A DNA stretch of 64,000 nucleotides from Perognathus longimembris pacificus. Taxonomy: Eukaryota; Chordata; Mammalia; Rodentia; Heteromyidae. The notes beneath the pieces were generated by a model that worked only from the letters and a program-made list of their open reading frames with translations, searched no databases and had not been told where the DNA came from. The DNA lies in NCBI RefSeq assembly GCF_023159225.1, contig NC_063173.1, forward strand, positions 6,640,352-6,704,351, in the 5' to 3' direction. Below, piece by piece: positions 43,866 through 55,705 of the stretch (positions within the stretch are counted from its first letter, which is position 1; every line of letters starts with the position of its first letter). A program made the position numbers and the translations under genes.

Positions 43866-44727
43866 AAGCAGAGGTGGAGTGAGATGATTCCTGCTCTGTT
43901 TATCTTTAGAGACACACATAAACTTCTGTTGTAAATCAGGTCTAGAATTTTGATTTCAGATTTACAGCTTTCAAGACAGATAAGGCAGTTAAGGCCCAGG
44001 TAAATTTTCTATTGTTTAGTAAGGAGAGAAAGCTTGCCAAGGTTAGGCCTGTATAATGTTAGCATGTGATTGAGACCTATGATATAAACAAGCCTCATTT
44101 TGTGTTCCTAAACTAGGAGTCACTTGAGATGATCAACTTTAGCTTTCTATAAATGGGATGAATATAGATGAGGAAAATCTGACCCCATACAGAGACTAAC
44201 AAATGGATGTATGGGAAGGTAAAGCTGTATTTTTCATAAATAGTGATTCTCATACATGATTAGAAGTTGGCAAAATTAGGTGTCGCTAGGGAATAATCCT
44301 GCCTGTACATTCATAGCTCTGTGGGGGCATATCACCTATGACCATGCTACCTCCTTTATACTAGTCTGATTTCTGTTATATTAACTTAATAAGCAGGAGG
44401 CTATTAGCCTGAGGCTGTCTTCATATTCTGAGTTCCTATATAAATTAAACCTAAGTTGGTACATGAACAAGCTTAAATCTAATTTAGGAGTACAACACCT
44501 AGAAGAGTTTCAGACAATAACAAGCAGCAAACTCATCCTCCTGTGCTCTGAGGTAACTAGCTGTAGCCAATCAGGTGACTGTGCTTCTGGGGTTAAAAAG
44601 CTTATTGATTCCAATCCGAGGGCAGAGGTCTTTAAACCGCTTATGATTCTGAGTGCTTGCTGTCCTAGTCATAAATTCCAGTTTGCTCTAGCTTTCAAGT
44701 TTGTCTAAAGGTTTTAACAGTTACTTA
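43866..44727. other. Unique sequence, no feature recognised
   Basis: An 81-codon frame at 44463-44708 (+) matches no known family. No repeat named. Confidence 0.4.
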
Positions 44728-44744
44728 AAGATTAGGTACATTAG

Positions 44745-44951
44745 TTGGGGCTGGGGATATAGCCTAGTGGCAAGAGTGCCTGCCTCGGATACATGAGGCC
44801 CTAGGTTCGATTCCCCAGCACCACATATACAGAAAACGGCCAGAAGCGGCGCTGTGGCTCAAGTGGCAGAGTGCTAGCCTTGAGCGGGAAGAAGCCAGGG
44901 ACAGTGCTCAGGCCCTGAGTCCAAGGCCCCGGACTGGCCAAAAAAAAAAAA
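44745..44951 (+). mobile_element. IDL-Geo SINE, young copy with near-perfect TSD
   Basis: One of the best-preserved copies: 'ggggctggggatatagccta', B box 'ggttcgattccccagcacc', Geo half 'gcggcgctgtggctcaagtg' and a 13-A tail. TSD 'aagattaggtacattag' (44728-44744) and 'aagatcaggtacattag' (44952-44968) differ at one base. Confidence 0.97.
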
Positions 44952-44968
44952 AAGATCAGGTACATTAG

Positions 44969-45237
44969 AGAAGCTTCTTTAGCAGACAACTATCACACAG
45001 TGAGTAATTCATCATTTACGTAGCTATGAGCTTCTTAATGGAGTTGTCTGTGTCTTTTCACCTTTAAATTCCACACATCCAGTGAAATCCCTTCTATTTG
45101 GGAGATCCAGGAATACATTTTCCTCAATAAGTAAGAATATCTTCTATTCATCAGAGTCTATTTCTCATCTGCCAATATATTGTAATTGGCCTTTGTTTGG
45201 TTTATCTTAGCTTCTGTGGTTCAACTGCAAAATAATA
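44969..45237. other. Unique sequence
   Basis: Nothing recognised. Confidence 0.4.
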
Positions 45238-45452
45238 ATTGCCAGTTGTTGATGCTCATGCCTGTAAGCCTAACTACTAAGCAGACTGAGTTCAAATCCA
45301 GGCTGGGCAAGAAAGTCGAGAAAATCAATGAGACACTTATTTCCAATTCACCAATAAAAAGTCCAGAAGTGGTAGAGCATCAGTGTCTGGCAATAAAGCT
45401 AAAGGATGGTCGGTACTCAGGCCCTGAGTTCAAGCTCTAGTAGTGGCATTAT
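45238..45452 (+). mobile_element. B1-Geo dimeric SINE, diverged
   Basis: Head 'gctcatgcctgtaagcctaa' and Geo half 'gtggtagagcatcagtgtct', 'ggccctgagttcaagctcta'. Internal deletion in the Geo half; tail turned into ATTACTATTACTG. Confidence 0.8.
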
Positions 45453-46552
45453 TACTATTACTGAAAATAATAATGACTATATTTGGAAAAGAAGACATAA
45501 AAGTTTACCATTTATGTTGATAAAATAGCCCAGGTTATTCTCCTTGCTTTGGGAATATCAAAAGTGCAATCATTTGTTCCGTCAAAGTAGGAAAACAAAT
45601 TACAACATCAAAAGCTACTTTTCTTCATAAAAATAACATACTGGATATACAGTCATTTGTTTTTCATAGAACTTCAGATTTTACTGTAATTCTAGGCTCT
45701 TCACATTCTTTTTTGGCACATGGTCTGAAAAGTCAATTATGCTAAACATAATCATGCAGCCGGTGATTTGGCAGCATGCCAAGTAATTTCAAGCAAGGGC
45801 TTTCCTAAACATTTTTTTGAAACTTCTGTATTCTCCTTAATATGACCTTATAGAAGTAAATTCTGCACACAAGTAAATTTATTCTTTAAACAAATAAATT
45901 TAAATACTGAAGGCTTGAGTATTCCCAATGAAATTCAGAGACTACAGAAAGGCTGACTCTTGCGGTTAATGCTGTTTTCTTTTTCTGAGTGTTGATCAAG
46001 GACTACACTGGTATAAATGGAAGGGTGACTTCCCATGCGAATTTTCCCATGGTAGTTCATGTAATCTGTAGCAGTAACTATTGTAGCGATGTGCATGCAC
46101 TCCAGGAACTTCCCAACTACTCCAAAACCAAAGCATTATTACGCACTGCAGCTTCAAGTTCAAGCAGTTTGTCAGGACTTTTGGTTGGCCTTTTCAGCTT
46201 GTACCATTCTAAAAAGATGAGGTGTGGTATTCTGCACGTGGTTGGCACTTAGTAATTCTTGGCTTTATGAATCTGTAGATGCATTCATATAATACAGCTT
46301 GTAAAACTCCAAAATGTTTTCATTTTACCATGATTGGAAATAAGTTGTAGACCCCAAAAGACAGGGGGTTCAGTGCTTCACCATTATGAGAGTTACATCA
46401 GGGGTATATGTCTAAATTCTTATCTACAGGAGAGTCTGTGAGTTATGCAAGGATACAATAGAAAAGGTAAGTGATGGTGTAATAAGTGGAATCACTGGTC
46501 TTAACTGTTTCCCAGGAATTACTGGCTTCATGTCAAGAGCTGTCTGCTTGAG
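45453..46552. other. Unique AT-rich sequence, no feature recognised
   Basis: An 87-codon frame at 45989-46252 (+) has no recognisable domain. No repeat named. Confidence 0.4.
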
Positions 46553-46778
46553 CCAGGTGTCCTTGGCTCACTCATGTAATCATGGCGACTCCGGAGACGG
46601 AGCGCTGAGGATCATGACTTGAAGCTAGCCTGTGCAGATAAATCTAAGAGACTCTTGTCTCCAATTAACCAGCAAAACACCAGAAGTGGAAGGGTAGCTC
46701 ACATGGTAGAGTATCAGTCTCTGAGTACAAAAATCTAAGAAAGAACATGAGGCCCAGAGTTCAAGCCCTAGTACTGTC
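46553..46778 (+). mobile_element. B1-Geo dimeric SINE
   Basis: Head 'actcatgtaatcatggcgac', middle 'gagactcttgtctccaatta', Geo half 'gtagctcacatggtagagta' and B-box-like 'agagttcaagccctag'. Pyrimidine-rich tail. Confidence 0.85.
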
Positions 46779-47099
46779 CTTTCTCCCCTCTCTCCCCAAC
46801 ATCCAAAGCCATCTCTTTGGAGAGATTATTTCCCGGTGGAGAGAAAGAAAATGGTCTGTGAGACAAATAGCTCTGCTTTCAGGGAGATTTACCAGTTGAC
46901 TAATGAATCTATAATATGAACATTAACCATCAAAATAATTTAGAGCATAATGTAACGTGAATTGTTATTCTTATTTGTTTCTATGTGTATATTTATTTAT
47001 TTCATCCATGGAACAGTTTTATACCTGCTAAGAACTGGAAAAAATGGAGCTTGAGCTAGGACCTGTTTTGAATCAGGTATCAGTTTGCTTGCCTGTAGA
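46779..47099. other. Unique sequence
   Basis: Nothing recognised apart from a short TTTATTTATTT run near 46992. Confidence 0.4.
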
Positions 47100-47276
47100 T
47101 CTCATTTTCATGATTATTCACCCAATCATTTTGAGTTCCTAGTATGGTGGGCATTTTGTTAAGTGTTAGAAATATAACAGTGCATGAAAATAGACAAATA
47201 AAATGTGATACAGGCATTTCACTTTAAAATCACATAACTGTACAATTATAAAAATTGCTTTGCCTTCATGGACAAT

Positions 47277-47319
<43 letters not shown>

Positions 47320-48025
47320 CAGAGACAGAGAGAGAAAGAGAGAGAGAGAGAGAGAATAGGAATAGGAATAAGGACCTGGTTTTCTCTTTCCAGGAGTTAC
47401 ACTGAAGAAGTATAGTTTAAACTTGGATCTAAGATGACCAGAAGTTAACTAGGCAAAATGGAAGAATTGTTTTTCCTTTTCACAAAGGAAAAGCATGTGA
47501 AAAGCACTTAGGACAGGAAGAGACTTAGTGCATCTTTTTTTCTCTCTAAAAAGGAGAGCAATGTGATTACTGTAGTCAGCAAAAAGAAGAATGCGATGAG
47601 ATGTTCCCGAGGCAGGCAGGTGCTAGATCATGCAGAGCTTGGATGCTATGTTAATGACCTTGCATATCATCCTAACACAGAAGCAGAGAGAGATTTGATT
47701 TGTATTTGTAACAAATTGCTTTGGCTGCATTCAGAACAAGGCAGGAGGCTAACAGCAGGCCGATTAGGAGTCTCTGGGAGGTGGGGGGTATGACAAAGCT
47801 TGGCTTAAAGGGGTAGGAGTAGAAGTAGCAGGAGGTGAGCACAGTTGAGATTCATTTCAGAGGCAGAATGAACAGGACTTGAAAATGAGCTGAATGATGT
47901 ATGTGCGAGAGGATACAGCAATTAAGGGCAATTCTCAAGATTTTTGGTTTGAGGTACATAAAGGAAGATTTAGGTGTCATTTAATGAGTTAGAGAAGTAT
48001 GGAGAAAGACCTAAGTTGGGTGATA
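47100..48025 (-). mobile_element. L2 LINE, unusually long copy (~0.9 kb)
   Basis: The plus strand is the complement of L2. The 3' terminus lies at 47105-47230 ('ttttgagttcctagtatggt', 'aatataacagtgcatgaaaa'). The C-terminal coding region and UTR follow to about 48025 ('gtgctagatcatgcagagct', 'aggccgattaggagtctctg', 'caagatttttggtttgaggt'). An (AG)n tract interrupts it at 47277-47355. All frames are broken. Confidence 0.75.
47277..47355 (+). repeat. (AG)n with (AGAGAC)n microsatellite
   Basis: About 79 purine-rich bases with an AGAC-type core (47300-47330) between AG runs, followed by three AGGAAT units. Confidence 0.95.
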
Positions 48026-48044
48026 TATATATGATATACATATA

Positions 48045-48138
48045 TTTCATTTATTTATTTGTGCCGCAGATTGAGCTCAGGATTTCATGCTTGCTAGGCA
48101 GATGCTCTACTACATGAGCCACTTGTCCAGCCCAAATC
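48045..48138 (-). mobile_element. ID element
   Basis: 'gccgcagattgagctcagga' and 'tgctaggcagatgctctact' are the complement of an ID SINE; tail complement 'tttatttattt'. Confidence 0.8.
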
Positions 48139-48744
48139 AAGGTTGGTATCAATGTATTAATGACAAGGTCTCTAAAGTATATATTTGTGAGGGCTCTTAA
48201 TAAAAGGGAACAGTAATAGAAAAAAAGAAAGATATAGGGGAAAGGAGACATAAAAAATAGAGAATGGAGGTACCATTTACCAATGGATTTACCAAATCTG
48301 GGAAGATGGTGGGTATGGTTGGGGACTGGAGCAATATCAGTATTGTTGTGGATATGTAACTTCAAACAAATATATTCATTAACACAGAAATGTTTTTAGT
48401 TTGAAAAATATAAAAGGAAAGTGTGCAGTCTTCATAGTATAGGTTACTGATGGGGGACTGGGAGAGACCAGAGCTGGGGGCCCTTCCCGGAGTAGATTCT
48501 CCCAGCTGCTTACTGGGAGTCATTTAAGGAGAGAGGCATCAAAACTCCTAGTGGGGTGGAAATAAACCAGTGTAAGCTTCACATTTACCCAAAAAAGAAC
48601 ATGGGTTAAAAATTTCTTTAACACTGAGCCCTAGAAATGGACACAAGTAATAGGATAAAGAAAGAAAGGGGAGAAAAGGAGGAATGAGTAGAGAAGGTCT
48701 ACATGTAGCAAAGATGTCCTTGTCGTCATGCCAATGCCAGTACA
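48139..48744. other. Unique sequence, no feature recognised
   Basis: No repeat or gene was assigned. Confidence 0.4.
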
Positions 48745-48905
48745 AGGGCCCATGAGTCAGATCAGCTGTCACCTGGGTTTGAATCCCCTCTCTGCCACTT
48801 AGTGGTAGATAATGTGAATAAGTCAATCCACCTCTCAAATCTCTCTCCTTTTGAAAACTAAGACCATGATCACATTTATTACAAATAATTAATAGGAAGT
48901 ACTTT
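48745..48905 (+). mobile_element. MIR SINE
   Basis: 'gagtcagatcagctgtcacc' and 'tgggtttgaatcccctctct' with 'gccacttagtggtagataat' match the tRNA-like head and core of MIR. Confidence 0.8.
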
Positions 48906-48908
48906 AAC

Positions 48909-49112
48909 AGGCTGGGTGCCAGTGGCTCATGTCTGTAACACTAGCTACTCAGGAGGTTGAGATCTGAAGATCACAGTTGAAATTAGAATTAGTCCAAGAA
49001 GAAAAGTCTGTGAGACTCCATCTCCAAAATCTGGACTGGAGGTGTAGCTCAAGCGGTAGAGGGCCAGCTAAGCAACCCGGCTAAGAGAGCTAGCCCTCAG
49101 ATTCAAGACTCA
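48909..49112 (+). mobile_element. B1-Geo dimeric SINE
   Basis: Head 'cagtggctcatgtctgtaac' and 'agctactcaggaggttgaga'; Geo half 'ggtgtagctcaagcggtaga'. The tail region has grown into a microsatellite. Confidence 0.9.
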
Positions 49113-49114
49113 GT

Positions 49115-49152
<38 letters not shown>

Positions 49153-49206
49153 ACACACACACACACGCGCACACGCGCACACACACAGACACACACACAC
49201 ACACAC
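49113..49206 (+). repeat. (ATC)n-(AC)n compound microsatellite in a SINE tail
   Basis: About 12 ATC units, then AC repeat with CG interruptions ('acacgcgcacacgcgcacac'). Confidence 0.95.
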
Positions 49207-49844
49207 GAAATTCTTAAAGGAAATGCCCAGCATAAAACAAGATATCAATAGATACTAACTGTCCTGTAGCTGAGTACAGAAACACAATAATCAGAAAGTG
49301 TTCTTGTAGGCATGTGCACATTTTCACCTTCCTGTGGCTATGCTAATGTGGGCTTCTTAGCTTCAAAATGGCAAAGCTCATTGTACGAAAACCAGCTTTC
49401 ATGAATTGTCAACAATGTGGAATTTATTTACTATAGTTATAAAATTCTGAAATACCGTTAAGTTGCACCCAAGTGCAAATATGTTAGCTGATTAAATGGT
49501 AAATACACTTTTCATTAAGTTCTAGAAATATTAGACATAATATGAAATGCACTGTTTAACCCATCCAGAGAAGCCAGTAACTGATTTTAAGTGTATTTGT
49601 TGACAATACAAAAAATAAGGATGTGGTTCTGAAGAAGACTTTTTTGATACATCCATTTTCACTTTGCATAGTTGTAAAATATCTTTATTTTTTGAGCCCT
49701 AAAATATTACGAAGATGTTCTGAAATCATAGCTCTGTAAGTTTGCTGCTAAGTTTACAAATACTGTAATTGTAATCTCTCAATTAGAATGAATTGAAACT
49801 ACCACATGGAACACTAGATTCAATTTTTCTTATTCTCTTCTCTT
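49207..49844. other. Unique AT-rich sequence, possibly old L1
   Basis: 'gattaaatggtaaatacact' near 49491-49510 vaguely recalls L1 ORF2. Not assigned. Confidence 0.3.
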
Positions 49845-49945
49845 TCTTCTCTATTTTTGTCTCTCCCCCTCTCTATTTCTCTGTTTCTCCCTGTTTGTCT
49901 TTCTCTCTGTCTCTGTGTATCTGTTCTTTTTCTCTCTCTCTGATT
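49845..49945 (+). repeat. Polypyrimidine (TCTC/TCTG) tract
   Basis: About 100 bases rich in TCTC and TCTGT units. Confidence 0.85.
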
Positions 49946-51495
49946 CTTGCTAATTTAGGAGATAGAGTGTTTATTACTCATCACACATAGGATTTAAGAT
50001 ATTAATGCAGAATTGTGCCCAGCCTTTAGACAGAATAGTTCAAATTCTTGCAGAAAATCTCAGGATAGTTCAAGGTCAAATTCATATTTATGGCAAGGTC
50101 ATACTGATTCTCAAAATGCCTTGACCTCTCTCAACCTCCATATCTACAGGGGACAGTATTAATTTAAAGCCAACATAGGAAAACACCAACTGCAACACCA
50201 TGTGGTTCAGCACTATGAAGTCCACGTTCAGTGTGGCTAGATAAAAACCAACTAATTGTTCCGTTTTGGATAAGCCACATCATACTTCAAGGAGTCACCT
50301 AAACGCTGACACTGATGTTTTCATTAAAAGGGTAAATGGCAAGGATAGTATCCAGAATTTAGGATATGCCTAGAGGCATAGTAAACATTTATTAAATATT
50401 ATTAAAATGCTCAATAAATGTTTTCTTTTTATCCTTCTGTAGGAGGGAAATTATCAACTCCCAAATTAGTTGTCCTGGAGCAGTATAATTAACCTCTGAT
50501 GAGCAGGTATGAGCATCAAGAACATGTGACGTGCCATGTGATTGTGTCTCGGGGCCCGGTGAGCACACCATACAGAAAGGCCATGTTCTTCCTTCCTCCC
50601 ACCGCACATGGAAACGGAACATCTGTCCGCCTCATGGAAGATGTTGCCTGCAGGTAACGTGAGCAGAGGTGGGTTCCACCCTCTCACCCCGGGGGGGGCA
50701 CATGCAATCGGACAGGTGACGTGACGAAGCGCATGCATGCAGTACCTGGTCATCTCAGAGTCAGGGAGCAGGCCTAGGTGGTAGTGGGGGTAGGGAGCTG
50801 AGAGGAGGAAGCTTTTGTCACACTCAACAGGGGAATAGTGCCTGGGAGAAGCAGGCTTCTCACACAGTTTGTTCACAGTGCTGTAAACTGGTTCCGGAGG
50901 CCTGGTGATACAAGAGAGAGAGATGCGTGGTTAGCACTCACAGGGAAAGACTGTGCAATTTAGTAGCATTTCACCATGTGCAAAAGTAACAATACCAACC
51001 AGTCCTAGGTACTACTTAGGTCTTATTAACAGGACTTGGATTTTCCCAAAGAGTTTACTCGCACTCCCTGTGGGTAAATATGGCTCAATGAAAACATTCA
51101 GTCCAATGTGATCTGGGACTTGTGGAATAGCTACCATTTAACCTGGACACTTGTAATACATTCACTTCTCCCTTCCCCCTCGTCCCCCCTTTGCTGATCC
51201 AAACCCCAGATGTAGCATTGGGGGCTTTGCTGTCTATCTTGGACCATGAAACAATCCTAAGGATGAAGACTAACCATAGATTGGAGCATGCAAGATGACG
51301 AGCGCAAGTTACTGATGATAAGGACCCACACTCTATTGATGCCAGACTGTTCACTCCTCGTTTATGGGGAGTAAAAACTATGTGGCTTATGTATGCTAGT
51401 GTAATTTTTGTTATACAAACAAAAATCTCTTATTAATAGATCTACTCCTACATAATTGAAGACTATAAATTTAATACAACAAATGACTTGCAAGG
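49946..51495. other. Unique sequence, no gene supported
   Basis: A minus-strand frame of 136 codons (50466-50876) overlaps a second one (50392-50622), and neither has a domain I know. A weak L2/MIR-like end ('aaatgctcaataaatg') lies near 50404-50419. Confidence 0.35.
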
Positions 51496-51712
51496 GACAC
51501 TGGTGCCTCACACCTATAGTCCTAGTTACTTGGGGGGGCTGAGATCCAGAAGATTTTGGTTCAAAGCCATCCTGAAAAGGAAAGCTCACTAAAATCCAAC
51601 ACCAAAATAATCAGCAAAAAGTTGCACTAGAGGCATGGCTCAAGCGGTAAAACACCAGTTAAAGCAAACTAGGCACAGGTAAGGCCCTGAGTTCAACCCT
51701 TAGCACTGGTAC
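51496..51712 (+). mobile_element. B1-Geo dimeric SINE
   Basis: Head 'ctcacacctatagtcctagt', middle with 'ttcaaagccatcctgaa', Geo half 'ggcatggctcaagcggtaaa' and 'ggccctgagttcaaccctta'. Confidence 0.85.
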
Positions 51713-51767
51713 AAAACAAAAGGAAGAAGGAGGGAGAGAGAGAGACAGAAAGAGAGAGGGGGGAAGA
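51713..51767 (+). repeat. (AG)n-rich SINE tail microsatellite
   Basis: A/G-only tract with AGAGAGAG and GGGG units directly after the SINE. Confidence 0.9.
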
Positions 51768-51992
51768 ATAAACTAGGACTAGGATACAAGGACTAGTACA
51801 TGTAATTACATTTGTAACCTGTTTAACACCGTCTTTCCACAGGAAAATCCAAAGATAATTATTTTGCTATGACGTAATTCAGAGCCAATCTGTATTTTTA
51901 GAGTGCATTTTATTTTAAAATATTATGCACAGAATGGTAGCTGGTCTTAACCCACTGGCATAGAATCTTAGGAGAAAGGAACTGATGACTTG

Positions 51993-52195
51993 GGGTTGTG
52001 AATGTGGCTTAGTGGTAGAGTGCTTGCCTTGCATGCATGAAGCCCTGGGTCCAATTCCTCAGCACCACATACATAGAAAAAGCTGAAGTGGCGCTGTGGC
52101 TCAAGTGGTAGAGTGCTAGCCTTGAGCAAAAAGAAGCCAGGGACAGTGCTCAGGCCCTGAGTTCAAGTCCCAGGACTGGCAAAAAAAAAAAAGTT
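51993..52195 (+). mobile_element. IDL-Geo SINE, young copy with near-perfect TSD
   Basis: ID-like half with 'gtggcttagtggtagagtgc' and Geo half 'gtggcgctgtggctcaagtg' to 'caggactggcaaaaaaaaaa'. TSD 'aggaactgatgacttg' (51977-51992) and 'aggaaatgatgacttg' (52196-52211) differ at one base. The left half is closer to a plain ID element than in other copies. Confidence 0.96.
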
Positions 52196-52211
52196 AGGAA
52201 ATGATGACTTG

Positions 52212-53799
52212 TTTGGGGCCACTAAAGCATTTCCATGATGATGTCATTCTGATGTTTTCTGCCTAGTCAGGCTGGCTCAACGTTCTCAGACTGCTGCTGA
52301 CTCTACAGTTGAAAGAAATGATGTCATCAGTTACTTCCTAAGCGATGTACCTCAGTAGCACCAAGATGCAGAAGCAAAGCTGACTATGCAAATAAAAGTT
52401 TCTAGCTATACAGCAGTCAGTTCAACTAAAGGAAACGGTTGATTTCCTGGGAACTACACTATTTAAACTAATGAAAAAGTGGCCTGTACTTTGCCCAGGG
52501 TTCAGATCTTGAGACTTTTTCCCGTGTCTTTTCTGAAATCACGTTATGAGCGCAGATGACTTCTGTAGTTGGTGGATTTTTGGTGTTTGGGGAAAGCTTC
52601 TGTTGATATGTTTTTTGTTTGGTTTCTCTTTGTGGACTGATTATATACCTCTGCTTAATAAATCATCATTCAAAAATCTTATCAACCTTAAATCTGTTAA
52701 CTGCTACCCTGTGTTCTCTTTAATTTGTAATTCAGACTTTCATCCATTCATTTCCCATTTACTTATTATTGTGTTTTGTCACTAGCTATACCAGATAGAG
52801 GGTTCTTTTCTTGATTGTGAGAACATAATACCTCTGAATATGGTTGGATAAAATATATGCCAAAACATAATAACACATTTGACAAAGTCTCCTAGCTAAA
52901 TAAAAAAAAAAAGTATCTATGAGGATACACTGCACTCATGTCACATGAAAATGGAGTTCATATTTGAAGAATTGTATCTAATTTTCACTATAGCCCTTAG
53001 GACGTGTGTACATGCAGAATTGTTTTGAAGGACACAGTCCAGCACAGCATAAACTACACCAAAATGCCGCCCAGATATAGAAATGGCACACATAGGAGCT
53101 TACTAAATGTATCTTTGAATGCATATTTTGAACAAATCTTTACTAAGAGAAAGAAAAAGAAAGTCTTCCAGGTTTTCAAGAAAGCCAAGATTATTCTGAA
53201 TCTCTGTATTAGGGTTAAGATTTCCAGGCCATCATTAACTTTCACAGAAGCCCCAGGGTTGTCCGTGAGATTTGAAAGTCTGGAGGTACTTAGTGTACAG
53301 AATTCATCCACCCTTGGGGGGATGGCTCTGTGGTTTTGAGTCTGACAGCCATGCTCGCTCGCGGTTCTTGTCAGGACTTCCCCACGGGCACTGTGCTCCT
53401 CTAACACGTCTCATCTGTGAGTTCCGGAGGCCTTCATTGGCATCCCAGTCTTCCCTGAAGTTATGTTCTCTGGAAACTCTGCAGTCAGATGAGAAATGCT
53501 GATGGCTGTCACCGAGAGCTAGATAGCAAGAACACAGGCCGCCATCACTTCCCATTAGGTCAGGAAGGATGAGAAAGAAACATGGTGGGAAATTAACTCC
53601 TCAGTGTGAAGGGCCAGTACAATAGAATGACTCATCTCATAAGCACCCAGAGTCAGAGGTCAGGAATGTGAAAATCTGAGCAAGATCCCTACTGGCAATC
53701 TTCATTCTGCGGGAATGTCTGAAAACGAGGCATGGGGAGTGGAAGACCCAAGTGAAGTCTTTAAGTGAATTTATAAACAAATCATTTAACTTGCCACCC
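52212..53799. other. Unique sequence, no gene supported
   Basis: Opposed frames of 76-117 codons at 53004-53555 overlap each other without recognisable domains. An A run lies at 52901-52912. Confidence 0.4.
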
Positions 53800-54010
53800 A
53801 CTTCTCAGGGGCACAGATAAATGACTTTTTAGTGGTCTCATCAGCCGATCCATCAGCATATATTTGCATATCTATGGGCTTAGTAGCAGGCTTTTGTAGC
53901 ATATCATTAACATAACCCTGGCCCTCTGTGATCTTTTTCTCTGAACTCCATTAGCACTTGCTATTTGTTCTGCTTCCTTTGCATTTTTAATGGCTAAATC
54001 ACAATTCTGG
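53800..54010. promoter_or_regulatory. Candidate conserved non-coding element with POU octamer
   Basis: Complex, repeat-free, AT-rich sequence with an exact octamer ATTTGCAT (53862-53869), several TAAT-type homeodomain cores and no long open frame. The look is that of a developmental enhancer. Conservation was not tested. Confidence 0.25.
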
Positions 54011-55520
54011 TGCATTGGAGAGAGGCACTTCCTCTAAGCCCTACTCTAAAAACCTACCTTGCCTATAACTACCTTTTTCCATTTGTCCCACTTGACTCCA
54101 AACCCAACTCAATCTTCTGTAGAGACAGAGCAGCTTAGAACATTTGACCAAGATTAGACCCTTTACCCTGCAGCTGTGATCCAAAGAAAACAAGCAAACA
54201 ATCCAAATAAACTGACAAACAACAAAATCCACACTAAGCCAATTGGATTCTTCTAAGATATTGGAATAATATAAATAAAGGGACACAAAAAGCAATCGGC
54301 AGCTGGTTGCCTAGGTTAAAGAGGGTCACATAGATGGACACTGCAGGTGTGCTCACTGAAGCTTTACTAAGTTTGGCATCGCTCCACCAAGTTTTGCTGC
54401 AAAAAGATGTAGCAAGTAGCGATTCTTTAATTCTAGATTAGCCATCTGGAATCCTGAGTGCCCTGGCTATTGAACTTCTCCCATCATTTCTGTATAATAC
54501 TAGTTATATAATGAAAAGCGACTGGGGCTTAGGTCGGATATCTTGCTTAATATTGAGAGTGAAAATAAAATAGACACCTTATTTATGCACTTTATGTTCT
54601 CAGATCATTGAAACTAGACTATGCCACTCAAAGAAACACTACACTGTTCCTACAGAATCCATACCTGACATATCTGTCAGAAATTTGTTAATGGTTCATT
54701 ACTGATCCTTCTGCACTCATTATGTTATCTCGCATTAAAATAATATCGTCTTAATTCACAGTTGACATCTGATATGAATGCTTTCTACTTCCAGCCCAGT
54801 GGCAGAGAGAGTAAAGGTTTAAGACAGGAGAATGATAACTGTGACTATAAATACTCTTCATCTATGTAGCACCTGAAGGAATGAGATGAAAAAATATATA
54901 AGTCGCTTATCTTCGAGGTAGTGGGAAAATTGACTCATGCTTTATTGAGTTTTCCAGCTCCACCTCCAAGCTGTCTCAAGCAGAGACCTTAACTTATTGC
55001 AGTGCCATGGTTGGCTCACACAGCTCTCTTTCTCTAGGGGATAGTATTAACTTGTAGGGGATCAGGATTGAATCTCATTTATCTTTGTTTCCCCATTGCC
55101 TTCCTTAATGCAATGGTGTATGAAGCAGTGTCATAGAAAACTGAGAAGAGAGGGGACAGAAAAAGTGATCATTACTTCTTATTCTTTCTTCTCAAGCCAG
55201 AACTAAAAACAGGAAAGGATTTAGGTTATATATTTGTGTGTCTTTTAGCATAACTATCGGTTAAATATAGCGAACATAGGCAAATCTGCAGATAAGTCAG
55301 ATTCTCTAACTCTCACCTTGCCGTGACCTTGGAGGAAGGAAACTCCTAGCTCCTGCGTCTTAGTTCACCTGACAGAGACCGAAACTACAGCGAGGATGGC
55401 AGCTGAATACCATGTCCTCTGGTAAACTCAATATTGCCTCAATAGCAATGGAGGAAACATTTTTTTTTAAAGCTACTTTATGTTCCCATTTACAAATAAA
55501 AGTGTGCTGGTCCATAGATT
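54011..55520. other. Unique sequence, no feature recognised
   Basis: About 1.5 kb with no nameable repeat and no frame above 85 codons. Confidence 0.4.
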
Positions 55521-55690
55521 TTTAAAATGCCAGTCCTGGGGTTGGAACACAGGACTTGGGCCCCATCCCTGAGCTTAGCTTTTGGAGCTAAGAGTCTCAT
55601 GGACTTTCCGGACTGGGCTGGCTTTAAGCCATGATCCTCAGATCTCAGCCTTCTGAGTCGCTAAGAGTACTAACATGAGCCACTTGAGCA
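55521..55690 (-). mobile_element. B1-Geo dimeric SINE with internal deletion
   Basis: The Geo end ('gccagtcctggggttggaac') runs straight into the head side ('gagctaagagtctcatggac'). About 65 bases usually between them, including the Geo A-box-like segment, are missing. A 'gagct' repeat at both edges suggests slippage or recombination. Confidence 0.8.
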
Positions 55691-55705
55691 CAGCTGGGGC
55701 CACAG

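Noticed and set aside
44801..44989. Frames in IDL-Geo copies (also 5382-5564, 17591-17806, 34481-34681, 58177-58386) sharing a conserved-looking peptide
   Set aside because: The shared peptide ('SPGPWTQGLSTVPGF' type) is a translation of the Geo monomer; it repeats because the SINE repeats.
48745..48830. tRNA-like boxes as a possible tRNA gene (MIR head; similar in ID and IDL elements)
   Set aside because: Flanking sequence shows they belong to SINEs; no intact tRNA cloverleaf was seen.
49113..49206. Regular short repeats as a possible CRISPR array
   Set aside because: They are 2-3 base microsatellites without spacers, in a mammalian genome.
50466..50876. A 136-codon minus-strand frame
   Set aside because: Overlaps another frame, no family resemblance, no exon signals.
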